Shown: positions 25,164-34,049, counted from the first letter of the stretch. The stretch is DNA of 34,049 nucleotides from Hyphomonadaceae bacterium (GCA_021731965.1 JAKFWI010000228.1:1-34049), one strand, 5' to 3'. Program-made: numbers and translations. The notes: a model not told the origin generated them from the sequence alone.

Positions 25164-26353
25164 AAGGCGTCCAATGCTCCTTGGCTGGCGGCCGACAATG
25201 CACTAAGTAACGTCAGTACAATGTAGCCGACGACGAGTCCAACCAGCAAGATCGCGGCGGGTTCGGCAATCCGCACCCAGCGCTTGGCTGCATGCTCAGC
25301 TTGACCATCCAGCAGGTCAGCGAGCCGGCGCGCGGCATTGGTCATGGCACCCGCTTCGATGGCGCTCCCAAGCAATTCAATGGCGATAGGCGGCAAGAGC
25401 TGTGCGCTCGCCAAGGCAAGCGCCAGATCTTCCCCGCGGCGAACCCCCTGCAAAGCCCGGGTCATGGCCGCGCGTGCCGCGCAGTTCGCTATCGATACCG
25501 AGGCAAGCTTGACCGATTCAGAAGCCGATGCGCCCGATTCGCTGGCCAAAGCCAAGGTGCGCACGAAGCGGGCAGCCTCAACATGGCGTATCGCCGCACC
25601 GATGCCCGGCACGCGCAGCAAAAAGGCATCCACCTGCGCGCGGAGCGCAGCATTGAGCCACACCGCCACCGCGCCACTCGCCGCAAGCGCCCCGCCCGCG
25701 GCGAGGTAAGGCAGTGCCCCGCGCAGCCAGTTGGCCGCGGCAAACACCGCGGCGGCATCTTTGGGCAGTTTTGCACCCGCACCCCGCAGCGCCGATTCAA
25801 ACTGTGGCAGGATGAAAACCGCGAGGCCGCTCAATATGGCCACCGCGGCGAAGATGAGCAAAACGGGGTAGATCAAAGCGTTGATCAATTCCCCACGCAC
25901 GGCGCTGCGTCGATCCCAATCCTTCGAGAGTTCGGCCAGGCCGGTCGCCAAGGCACCGGAGGCTTCAGCCGCGCCGGCCGAGCCAGAGAACCAAGCAGGA
26001 AAAACCTCCTGATGGCGCTGCATCGCTTCGGAAAAGCTGGCCCCGCCGCGCACTTCGCTAAGCAGGTCGCCTGCCAGCTTGGCCATGCGTCGATCGCTCG
26101 CGGAGCGAGCCATGGCGTTGAGGGCGGCATCGGGGCGCATGCGTGCGCTCAACAAGATCGAGATTTCCCGGGCGAACCGCCCTGCCAGATTGCCGCCCGA
26201 TCCCGCCCGAATCGTCGGGGCAGGTGAGACGGAGATGATCGCCCCCAGCCCCGCCCGGTGATTGGCCACCACATCGTGCGCAGAGGGGGCCGTGACCCGC
26301 TGTTTGCTGGTCTTGCCCGCCCGATCGAGGATTTCGACCACGAAATCAGGCAT
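25160..26353 (-). CDS. gspF: T2SS inner-membrane platform protein GspF
   Basis: MPDFVVEILDRAGK...; FAREISILLSARMRPDAALNAMA, GGASFSEAMQRHQEVFPAWFSGSAGAAEASGAL, duplicated T2SSF domain with TM segments. ATG at 26353. Confidence 0.9.
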   Translation of the reverse strand: MPDFVVEILDRAGKTSKQRVTAPSAHDVVANHRAGLGAIISVSPAPTIRAGSGGNLAGRFAREISILLSARMRPDAALNAMARSASDRRMAKLAGDLLSEVRGGASFSEAMQRHQEVFPAWFSGSAGAAEASGALATGLAELSKDWDRRSAVRGELINALIYPVLLIFAAVAILSGLAVFILPQFESALRGAGAKLPKDAAAVFAAANWLRGALPYLAAGGALAASGAVAVWLNAALRAQVDAFLLRVPGIGAAIRHVEAARFVRTLALASESGASASESVKLASVSIANCAARAAMTRALQGVRRGEDLALALASAQLLPPIAIELLGSAIEAGAMTNAARRLADLLDGQAEHAAKRWVRIAEPAAILLVGLVVGYIVLTLLSALSAASQGALDAL

Positions 26354-27962
26354 CGACAATGCCCAATACGCGGCGGATTTCCTGCGCGCTGGTGACGCCG
26401 GCGCGTACCTGGCGGTAGGCATCATCCAACAGGCTGGGAAGGGCCTCGCAATCCGATTGGATCAAATCTTGGCTGGAAACGCCGCTGCGAATTAGGGCTG
26501 CCCGCGCTGCATCGAATGGCAAGGGCTCAAACACCCCGACGCGCCCGCGATAGCCGGTTTGTTCGCAGCTAGGGCAGCCAACCGCTTCAAAGCCCGCGCC
26601 CAAACCGGACCCCGCTTCTGCTCCGGCGTGGTGGGTGGTTTGGCGTCGGCACGTCGCGCACAGCCGGCGCACTAGCCGCTGGGCGAGCGACAGCCGCAGG
26701 GTAGAGCGCAACAAGGACGGCTCCACCCCCAGATCGAGCAAACGCGGCACGGCACCCGCCGCGTCATTGGCGTGCACCGTGGCCAACACCAGATGGCCAG
26801 TTAACGCCGCATCGACGGCGATCTGCGCGGTTTCACCATCGCGCAATTCCCCGACCACCAGGATGTCGGGATCATGGCGCAGGATGGAGCGCAGCGCCGT
26901 GGCAAAGGTCAAGCCGATCTCAGGGCGCACAGCGATTTGGTGTACGCCGTCCAACCGGTGCTCGATCGGATCCTCGATCGAGATGATCTTGCGGCTGGGG
27001 TGATTGAGCTGCGAAACCATGCCCGCCAGCGTGGTGGATTTGCCCGCACCCGTTGGGCCGGCCACGATGATCAAGCCGAAGGGCGCGCTCAGTGCGCTGT
27101 GCAACAGCGCCAGTTGCGGCTCCGAAAACCCGAGGCCAGATAGGGCAATGGTTTGGGTGCGGTCCTCCAGCAGACGGATGGAGACATTCTCGCCATGCTC
27201 GGCTGGGGCGGTGGCGACCCGAAGATCGAGCGTGCGGTCCCCGAGCGTGACGCGCGCGCGCCCGTCCTGTGGCAGCCTGCGATCTGCGATGTCCAGCCCG
27301 GCGATGATCTTCATCCGCGAGATAACAGAGCGCGCGGCGCCCGGCGAGATCGAGCCTGCCTCGTGCAGCACGCCATCAATACGGATGCGTATGCGCAAGC
27401 GATCGCGAAAGCTTTCAATGTGGAGATCAGAGGCGCGCCTGCGCGCCGCCAACGCGAGGAAATCATCCACCAGCCGCACCGTGGGCGTTTCCCCCGCCGC
27501 GCGAAGCAGGCCTTCGGCGTCATCCTCATCGGTTTCGGTTTGCGCAAAGCCGCCATCGGTATCGCGCAGCAAAGCGCGCTCGATGTCGTCGAACTGCCCA
27601 ATGACGATCCGTAAGCGCCCGCGCGCCGCGGCACGCAGCGCATCGACCGCTTCGATTTGGGTGGGATCGGCCATGGCCACGATCAGGTGATCGCCCTCAA
27701 GCGCAAGCGGTACGGCGCAAATCTTTGCCAGAAAGCGTGTTGAGAGGATCTCCCCCCAAAAGGGTGCCTCAGGGTAATGCGCCCGCTGGGCTTGGGTCAG
27801 GCCGGTGGCTCTCGACAAGGCGCTGGCAATGCTGGCGTCCGAGGCCAAGCCAAGCCGGCGAATAACCAGCGCGATCGGCTCACCGGTTTGGGTCGCCATG
27901 TCTCGAGCACGCTGCAGCTCTTGGGGCGCGATCTCGCTCAGGGCCTTGGTCCAGTCGGTCAC
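26346..27962 (-). CDS. gspE: T2SS ATPase GspE
   Basis: GPTGAGKSTTLAGM Walker A, DPDILVVGELRDGETAQIAVDAALTGHLVLATVHAN, CATC...CPSC zinc motif, TGYRGRVGVFE. Confidence 0.95.
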   Translation of the reverse strand: MTDWTKALSEIAPQELQRARDMATQTGEPIALVIRRLGLASDASIASALSRATGLTQAQRAHYPEAPFWGEILSTRFLAKICAVPLALEGDHLIVAMADPTQIEAVDALRAAARGRLRIVIGQFDDIERALLRDTDGGFAQTETDEDDAEGLLRAAGETPTVRLVDDFLALAARRRASDLHIESFRDRLRIRIRIDGVLHEAGSISPGAARSVISRMKIIAGLDIADRRLPQDGRARVTLGDRTLDLRVATAPAEHGENVSIRLLEDRTQTIALSGLGFSEPQLALLHSALSAPFGLIIVAGPTGAGKSTTLAGMVSQLNHPSRKIISIEDPIEHRLDGVHQIAVRPEIGLTFATALRSILRHDPDILVVGELRDGETAQIAVDAALTGHLVLATVHANDAAGAVPRLLDLGVEPSLLRSTLRLSLAQRLVRRLCATCRRQTTHHAGAEAGSGLGAGFEAVGCPSCEQTGYRGRVGVFEPLPFDAARAALIRSGVSSQDLIQSDCEALPSLLDDAYRQVRAGVTSAQEIRRVLGIVDA

Positions 27963-27984
27963 GATGTCACGCTTAGTCCGCGGC

Positions 27985-28989
27985 TCATGGCGCGCGATTG
28001 CGCACCAGTCCGCGCAAATGGCGATCGATCATCGAGATGTCATATTGGCTCACGGTGCTGACTAAATTGCGCCAGGTAAAGAGATTCTCGATACGCTGCG
28101 AATTGTCGATCAAAAGATCGCGCTTGATGAAGGGGTATTTGAATTGCTTGATCAGAACATCCCAGTAAAAATGCGTGGCATTGAGAGGTGTGCCATCTTT
28201 GGTGTGATGTGCAACCCGTTTCGAAATAAAAGCATTTTTTCGCGCCGACTGGTTGATTTTTTTTAGGTATGCTTCACGCGTGCGCGCGTATGAAAATACG
28301 GTTTCGACACGCAAGCCGGCGCGGATCAGTTTTTGTGAAAGCCCCACCTCGTGCTGATTAATAGCGTATTCCTTGCCGTTGCAAAAGATCATTTTGCGCC
28401 AGAATTGAGCAAACACCTGCGATCGCAGGGCGTTGGCCCGAAACAGCAGAAAATAGCTTTGCAGATGCCAGGCGCGATCCCAGGAATCGGTCAAACCCCA
28501 GACATCTGCGCTGTCATCACACCGCGCAAGGACCGGCCTTAAATCATGCAGCGGCCCGTAAACACTGTCATTGACCAGCAGCAAGCAGTCAAGATTTTGA
28601 AAGTTGGGGATTTCGGCGATGGCATCATTATAGGCACCGAAATCATAGCCGCGATTGACCCGAAACAGCGTCAGCGCCACATGCGGCGTGATGCGTGCAA
28701 TTTCAGAATGCACGAGTTTCTTGCACGAGGTCGCGAAGATGACGGCAAAGCCAGCCTCCTGCAGGCATTTCGCGTAATTGACCACATAATCATGGACTCG
28801 GCTGCGCGGATCCCAATGCACCAGTACCGCAACGCGCCTGGCCTGGTGCAGGGATTTCGCCCCTGGCACGCGCTGCCGGATTCGCGGCATCCAACCAATC
28901 AAGCAACCCAACATCAAGCTGCTGACAAGCGATGCCAAAGCCCGCGCCCTTCGCAGCGCGGCGAGGATGGGTCTCGTCTTTGGGATCAT
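27985..28989 (-). CDS. Rhamnan synthesis protein F (RgpF)-family protein
   Basis: RVAVLVHWDPRSRVHDYVVNYAKCLQEAGFAVIFATS, NRGYDFGAYNDAI, LLLVNDSVYGPL, VWGLTDSWDRAWHLQSYFLLFRANAL: RgpF hallmark motifs. Embedded between gspO-side genes and gspE. Confidence 0.85.
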   Translation of the reverse strand: MIPKTRPILAALRRARALASLVSSLMLGCLIGWMPRIRQRVPGAKSLHQARRVAVLVHWDPRSRVHDYVVNYAKCLQEAGFAVIFATSCKKLVHSEIARITPHVALTLFRVNRGYDFGAYNDAIAEIPNFQNLDCLLLVNDSVYGPLHDLRPVLARCDDSADVWGLTDSWDRAWHLQSYFLLFRANALRSQVFAQFWRKMIFCNGKEYAINQHEVGLSQKLIRAGLRVETVFSYARTREAYLKKINQSARKNAFISKRVAHHTKDGTPLNATHFYWDVLIKQFKYPFIKRDLLIDNSQRIENLFTWRNLVSTVSQYDISMIDRHLRGLVRNRAP

Positions 28990-29942
28990 GGTGAGATCCG
29001 TCCGGTTTCGGCGCGCTCATCGCGCGAAAACCTCTCAAGATCGGTTTGCGGCAACGGGCCCTGAGCGCGCACGGGCGGGCGGGCAAAGGCGGCGCGCGCC
29101 ACCAAATCCTTGCCGTCCCTCGCCACCTCGAGCCATGGAAAATCTTGGCGTGCCAAACTGGCTTCTAGGCCCGCGCGTGAATACAGCACCGGGCACAAAT
29201 ACGGTGCGGCGAGTGCCAGTGCCCCGTCCCCAGTTCGCTGACCCTGCTGGATCTGCTCACAATCACGGCAGGTGATCAGCAGGCAGGACCACGCCCCCAT
29301 GCAGGATTTCATCAGGGCCAACAGCATATCAGGGCGATCAAATTGCTCGATCAAGCGAAAGGCAGCCACAACGTCAAAGGGAAAGTCACCCGGACGCTGG
29401 GCCTCGATCAGCGCGTTTTGCTCCGCGCGGGACGCCGCCGGCACAAAGTTACCCGGATGGGCAGCGCTAGCGCGCCATCCCAGCACATCTCTTGCGAAAG
29501 CCAGCGTCAGTCCGGGGGGGCGTCCGAACTCACAATAAGATTGCACCTCGGTGGGCGGGAATTGCCAGAGCAGGTCGGCGCATTGGCTGAAATCGGCATC
29601 CGCCTGTTGGGCGGGCGGCATGATTTGCGGGCCGGTAGAGCCGCCGGCAGGATCAGCCCGCAGGGAACGGCATTTTGGGCAGCATTCGTAAGAGCCGCGC
29701 TCTTCGCCATTGGCCACCACGCTCACGAAATGCACCATGGCGTCAGAGCCGAGGCAGGCTGGGCAGGGGAGAGACGGCGAAGTTTTCACCGCTTCCCCGG
29801 ACCCGCTCCAGTCAAGCTGGATTCGATCGAGGCTCAGAGCTGGGGTCATCCGCGCGGGCTGCGTCGTCGATCTGCCAAGTCCGAGCGCGGCCTGCAAGTC
29901 CCCGATCAGGATGGGGTCCTTCGGAAGAGCGCCGCGTTCCAT
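28986..29942 (-). CDS. Cys4 zinc-ribbon / degenerate class I SAM methyltransferase-like protein
   Basis: CPACLGSD...YECCPKCRSLRADPAGG; SYCEFGRPPGLTLAFARDVLGW (motif I-like, degenerate); FDVVAAFRLIEQFDRPDMLLALMKSCMG; 4-nt overlap with the RgpF-like gene. Confidence 0.6.
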   Translation of the reverse strand: MERGALPKDPILIGDLQAALGLGRSTTQPARMTPALSLDRIQLDWSGSGEAVKTSPSLPCPACLGSDAMVHFVSVVANGEERGSYECCPKCRSLRADPAGGSTGPQIMPPAQQADADFSQCADLLWQFPPTEVQSYCEFGRPPGLTLAFARDVLGWRASAAHPGNFVPAASRAEQNALIEAQRPGDFPFDVVAAFRLIEQFDRPDMLLALMKSCMGAWSCLLITCRDCEQIQQGQRTGDGALALAAPYLCPVLYSRAGLEASLARQDFPWLEVARDGKDLVARAAFARPPVRAQGPLPQTDLERFSRDERAETGRISP

Positions 29943-29975
29943 GGCTTTAGCCTCAGTCTAGATAGGGCCGTTAAT

Positions 29976-30614
29976 CTACACGTAGATTTCCGAGAATAAA
30001 TCAATTGCTGCAGCGAGCGCCATCAGGGTTATGAGCGGCAATTTGAACGCAAAGCCCTGAAATAGCAATCGGTTGGCCGCAATCCCAAGCGCGGCGCAGA
30101 TGGCACAGGTCCAAGCGATGTCAGGAAACCCGAGCCAGCAGGCGAGGGCGGCCAGGATTGGCGGATCGGCTTCGCCCATCCCGTCATGGCCCCGCAAGCG
30201 CCGAAATCCCTGGAGGAGAGCTGTGGATAGACCCAGAGTAGCAAGGCCAGCGAAGGCAAAAGCCGCCGCACCTTGCGCTCCTATCTGAATGTAAGCCTTT
30301 GCCAATCCGCCGATTGCAAGCCATGCCGCGGGCCAAAGGGGCGCGCTGCGCGTGCGCAGATCGCTCCAGGCCATGACGCTGAGCAGCCACAGGCATGCGC
30401 CGTGCAGGAGCCGTGGCGCGCCCGGCGGCGCACTGGCGACGGCCAGGGCCGCGCAGGCCAATCCCAAACCGGCACCCCAATATTCTTGTCGCCGGCACCT
30501 TTTCACGGCCTCACCCAAGTCCGGCAAGGGCAAAGCTGTGGCATGGCGCGATAGATACGCCCCGAGCGGCGCTCCAGCGAGCAGCACGAACAGGCCAACC
30601 GGATCCAGGGTCAT
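29976..30614 (-). CDS. A24-type prepilin peptidase, peptidase domain only (GspO/PilD-like)
   Basis: 212 aa multi-TM protein; AWSDLRTRSAPLWPAAWL (first Asp) and GHDGMGEADPPILAALACWLGF (second Asp, GxGD-like); no CxxC motif or N-methyltransferase region. Confidence 0.78.
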   Translation of the reverse strand: MTLDPVGLFVLLAGAPLGAYLSRHATALPLPDLGEAVKRCRRQEYWGAGLGLACAALAVASAPPGAPRLLHGACLWLLSVMAWSDLRTRSAPLWPAAWLAIGGLAKAYIQIGAQGAAAFAFAGLATLGLSTALLQGFRRLRGHDGMGEADPPILAALACWLGFPDIAWTCAICAALGIAANRLLFQGFAFKLPLITLMALAAAIDLFSEIYV

Positions 30615-30663
30615 GTCAACGCACGATCACCCCAGACCGCTGCCCGCGCATCCGGCTGGGGCA

Positions 30664-32931
30664 TTATCTGCGTTTGGCAAGCGAGATTGGCTGCTCATTA
30701 CGGGCGCGGAGTTCATCTGGGTCTATGGCCGGCGGATCAGTGCTTTTTTCGGGTGAGAAGCTGCCGGCTTTGCGCAAAGCCGCGGATAGCGCGCCCATGC
30801 GCGCCGCCAATTCCTCCGCCGCGTGGGCGGCCGCTTCAGGCGAGGTGATCACCCGCGGGGAGAGGAAAACCAGCAATTCCGTGCGCCGCGCCGTGCGCTC
30901 CGTGCGGCCGAACAAGGCCCCGATGACCGGGATGCGCGTCAAGCCCGGAAAGCCAGTTCGCCCCGATTGCTGGCTGTCGTCGATCAGCCCGCCAAGTACG
31001 ATGGTGTGGCCTGATTGCACCGCCACGCTGGACGAAAATCGTCGCTGCGAAATGGTTGGCGTCAGGGTGGTGGCTTGCCCGGCGACACGAACCACGCTTG
31101 AAACTTCCTGCTCAACCGTCATGGTGACGAGGCCATTCGCCCCGATCCGTGGCGCGACCCGCAAGATCACGCCGGTATCGCGAAACTCGATGTTGGAGAC
31201 CAAGGGCGCGGTGCCGTTTTCGGTTCCCTGTGCCTGGCGGGTCACGATGGGAACTTGATCACCAACTTGCAAGGTTGCCGATTGATTGTCCAAAACGGCA
31301 ATCGAGGGGCTGGATACGACTTGCACATTGGTGATGGCGTCAAGCGCATCGAGCACGACGCGGGCCGTATCCTGATTGGCCAGCAGGAAATTGAACCCGG
31401 GAAATAAAGCTTGCGGGATCAGGCTGGAACCGAGCGTGAGGCCTCCCGAGGAGCTGTTGCCATCGCCGCCGCCGGGCCCCTTGGTATCAAAGAAGTATTG
31501 GACACCAAACCGCAGATCGTCATTGAGCGTGACTTCGGCGATGGTCACATCAATGAGCACCTGCTCGGGCAGGGTGTCGATCGCCGCCAAAGCGCGGCTC
31601 ACAAAGGTGTGCCCGTCCGCGCGCGCCATCACCAATAGGGAATTGTTGGAGCCATCGGCGACAATGCGAGCCAAAGGCGCGCCATCGATCGCCCCGACCG
31701 AAACCGGACCGCCGGCACCGGTCTGGCCCGAGGAGAAAGGCGCGAGATCAGCGACGCGTGCTGGCCCGCTATTGGCGGTGCCAGCCTGGGAAGCCTGACC
31801 GGTGGAGGCGGTCGCCTGCGCCAAATCCGGTGCCACGGCACCCGCGTCACTTTGTCCGCCGCTTTGCCCCAACAACCCGCCGAGCAATTGGGCGGCATCG
31901 CGTGCCGCGATATTCACGACCGGGTAGGCCCGCAGCGATAGGCTGGCACCGCTGGCGCGATCCAGTTTTTCGATCAGCGCCTCTATTTTCGTCAGGGTCG
32001 ACCGGTTGGGTGCCGCGACCAGCACCGAATTCAGCCGCTCAAGCGGGGAAATTCGGATGCCGCTCCCGCCGCCGGGCGCGCTGCCGGTCCCGGCGTCTTC
32101 GGTGACATTCATCGCCACCCGCAATTCGCGGACGATGTCGCGTGGAGCCGCGAATTGTATGGGGTAGATGGCCAGCGCTTCCCCCCCCAGGCCGCTATCT
32201 TGCAGCGCTTCGATGGCCGAGGCGATCGATTGACGCTCCGCGGAGGTGCCAACGGCGAGTAGGAGATTAAGCCGCGGTGCAGAGCGCAACAAATTGGGGC
32301 GCGAAGCCACCCCTTCGAGCAGGCCGCGCACCTCGTCGCCGTTCAGTCCCCGCATGGGGAAAACGGAGATGCCATAGCCAGCCTGCCCGGCGGGCCGCAC
32401 AGGCAGGCCCTGTCCCAAGGCGTTGTCGATGGGGGTTACAATATAGCGGCCCTGTTGCTCGATCAGGGCACAATTATTGAGGCTCAACGCCGATTCAAAC
32501 GCGTGCAGCAGCTGATCGCGCGAGAGCTCCCCGTTGGTGGACAATGTCACCCGGCCCTGGGCGCGCGCATCGATCGAGTAGGGCAAGCCAAGCAAATCGC
32601 CCAACACCAGCTTGGCGGCTTCGGCCAAATCGGCATCGGCAAGCTCAACCGAGCCTCCGCTTCCCAGCAAAACCTGTGGCGCTTTGACCGCTTCTTCCGG
32701 CTCAACGACAATCTGTTTTTCCTGCGGCGCAGCCTGCGTTTCAGGGAAAACCGCCTGCGACTGCCCAGGGGCTTTGCTCGGCTCGGCGGATGTCAGCTGC
32801 GTCTGGGTGGGATCGGGCAGGCCTTCGAATATACGATCGGAAGGGGGTGGGTGCGGCGTCGCGCAGCCCGATAGCATCGCCGCCGCCACGAGGCCGCGAG
32901 TTAACCCAGTCGAATCGACGCGAGCTGCCAT
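30664..32931 (-). CDS. gspD: T2SS secretin GspD, probable lipoprotein
   Basis: N-domains, secretin core VLIDVTIAEVTLNDDLRFGVQYFF...VVSSPSIAVLDNQSATLQVGDQVPIVT...GLTRIPVIGALFGRTERTARRTELLVFLSPRVI. ATG at 32931 gives GLVAAAMLSGC lipobox. Confidence 0.93.
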   Translation of the reverse strand: MAARVDSTGLTRGLVAAAMLSGCATPHPPPSDRIFEGLPDPTQTQLTSAEPSKAPGQSQAVFPETQAAPQEKQIVVEPEEAVKAPQVLLGSGGSVELADADLAEAAKLVLGDLLGLPYSIDARAQGRVTLSTNGELSRDQLLHAFESALSLNNCALIEQQGRYIVTPIDNALGQGLPVRPAGQAGYGISVFPMRGLNGDEVRGLLEGVASRPNLLRSAPRLNLLLAVGTSAERQSIASAIEALQDSGLGGEALAIYPIQFAAPRDIVRELRVAMNVTEDAGTGSAPGGGSGIRISPLERLNSVLVAAPNRSTLTKIEALIEKLDRASGASLSLRAYPVVNIAARDAAQLLGGLLGQSGGQSDAGAVAPDLAQATASTGQASQAGTANSGPARVADLAPFSSGQTGAGGPVSVGAIDGAPLARIVADGSNNSLLVMARADGHTFVSRALAAIDTLPEQVLIDVTIAEVTLNDDLRFGVQYFFDTKGPGGGDGNSSSGGLTLGSSLIPQALFPGFNFLLANQDTARVVLDALDAITNVQVVSSPSIAVLDNQSATLQVGDQVPIVTRQAQGTENGTAPLVSNIEFRDTGVILRVAPRIGANGLVTMTVEQEVSSVVRVAGQATTLTPTISQRRFSSSVAVQSGHTIVLGGLIDDSQQSGRTGFPGLTRIPVIGALFGRTERTARRTELLVFLSPRVITSPEAAAHAAEELAARMGALSAALRKAGSFSPEKSTDPPAIDPDELRARNEQPISLAKRR

Positions 32932-33111
32932 GCTCCTCCCATACCCGCATTCTCCGCCATCGCCAAATACGCTAACGCAGCAGGTGCGACGCGGCACCTC
33001 GGTTTGCTTGCTTGCAGGGGAAGGCTTTTTCCGAGTGGTGGGCGACAAAGAAGCGATAGCATTGTTTTGCTCAAGGCGTTCGAAAGGCCCAGAGCGGCAC
33101 CAAGAGTCGCG

Positions 33112-33612
33112 TCACTTCGTCAGGCGATAATCCTCAATCGCGATTCCTGCTGGCAAAAGCGGCATCTCAGCGAGGCTGCGTAAATGCCCTTCAAGCCGTA
33201 TGCCGCCGGCGGTGGCCAAAATAGCGAGATCCCGGCGCGTTAGTTCCGTGCTCCACCAGGCTGTTAAGAGACTAACCCCATCTCCGCACAGGCTCATGTC
33301 CATCGCCGATGTCATGTTTTCGGCGATATTGCGTTGCGCCGCAGCGAGCATACTGGCTTTAGCAATTGTGAAAGTCATCGACGCATCGAACGGGCCGGCG
33401 AATACAGTCAAACTGGTTGGCGCGTGATTGGTTAATTGGGCGCTGCGGGCGCTTGGCAAAACGGCCATCGCCAGATCCGCGCCATAGGCCGCGCTTGGCA
33501 AAGCCCCCATGCACGCAGCCCCAGCCAATGCCGCCGATAGCGCTTGGTTGTATACACATGAACGCAAAGCGGCGCGAAGCCAAGGGGCGTGGGGCATGGT
33601 GATTCCCAACAA
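33112..33612 (-). CDS. Hypothetical secreted protein upstream of the T2SS operon
   Basis: 166 aa with hydrophobic N-terminal segment ending AAYGADLAM; no family recognised; start 33612 or 33597. Confidence 0.5.
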   Translation of the reverse strand: MLGITMPHAPWLRAALRSCVYNQALSAALAGAACMGALPSAAYGADLAMAVLPSARSAQLTNHAPTSLTVFAGPFDASMTFTIAKASMLAAAQRNIAENMTSAMDMSLCGDGVSLLTAWWSTELTRRDLAILATAGGIRLEGHLRSLAEMPLLPAGIAIEDYRLTK

Positions 33613-33788
33613 AACTCTAGAATACTATCCTAAAGCCCTGAAACTCCTCCCTTAGGCTATCGTTAATTATCTCCACGCGCAGCAACCGAACGCAGCCAAA
33701 GCCAATTCGACTGCAGAAACTTGAAGCCAATTGTTCAAGAGGCGGGACTGCCGGGTGAGCGCAACTCTTCTGCCCCGGCGCGTTTGCG

Positions 33789-34049
33789 CTATTGCGGGCG
33801 CATGGCCCCTGCCAATTGGCGGCGGTAATATTCCTGCGCGGCGTCGGGCTGGGCGGTCATCAGCTCATCATAGAAGAAATCGCCATGCGCATCGGCATGC
33901 CCCCCGCGCACCCCAGCGGTGGAGGGCACGGTTTTGCTATCGAATACCGTTTCAAACCGGCGCTTCAGCGCGTGATCAGCATCGCTCATGCTTGCCTCAA
34001 TGCCCAGCGCCGCCAAACTGGTGACGCCATAATCTTGGATACCGCAGGG
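33789..34049 (-). CDS. Partial CDS (3' end; 5' end beyond the right edge), unknown function
   Basis: Frame stays open to the window edge: [86 protein letters not shown]. Confidence 0.55.
   Translation of the reverse strand, partial: PCGIQDYGVTSLAALGIEASMSDADHALKRRFETVFDSKTVPSTAGVRGGHADAHGDFFYDELMTAQPDAAQEYYRRQLAGAMRPQ

Noticed and set aside
1-34049. Prophage, integrase, transposase or restriction/defence island
   Set aside because: No integrase, capsid, transposase, methylase-restriction or other phage/defence proteins recognised apart from the TA pair.

Overview
GC-rich bacterial chromosome segment; gene content and repeat style suggest an alphaproteobacterium (inference). The left half (1-16.8 kb) is mostly housekeeping or metabolic: two SDR dehydrogenases, two DMT/EamA transporters (one RarD-like), a quinone oxidoreductase, an isoaspartyl peptidase/asparaginase, a metallophosphoesterase, tRNA-Gly(TCC), a RES/Xre (MbcA/ParS-type) toxin-antitoxin pair next to the tRNA, a stand-alone sucD, motA, an MFS transporter, an MltB-type lytic transglycosylase, a small L36 gene missed by the ORF track, a biotin-dependent acyl-CoA carboxylase alpha subunit, and a two-domain methyltransferase. 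The right half (16.8-33.6 kb) is dominated by a long minus-strand type II secretion (T2SS) operon with an unusual layout: secretin (gspD) - peptidase-only A24 prepilin peptidase - Cys4/methyltransferase-like protein - RgpF-like rhamnan-synthesis protein - gspE-F-G-H-I-J-K-L-M - short GspC/N-like protein. It is followed by an STN-like periplasmic protein and a 982-aa secreted subtilase that could be its substrate. The most notable observation is this T2SS variant, with two glycan/SAM-type genes tightly embedded in it, a prepilin peptidase lacking the N-methyltransferase half, and Tyr at +1 in two pseudopilins. Several intergenic palindromic elements are also visible. All calls are from reading the sequence and translations; no database search was run.
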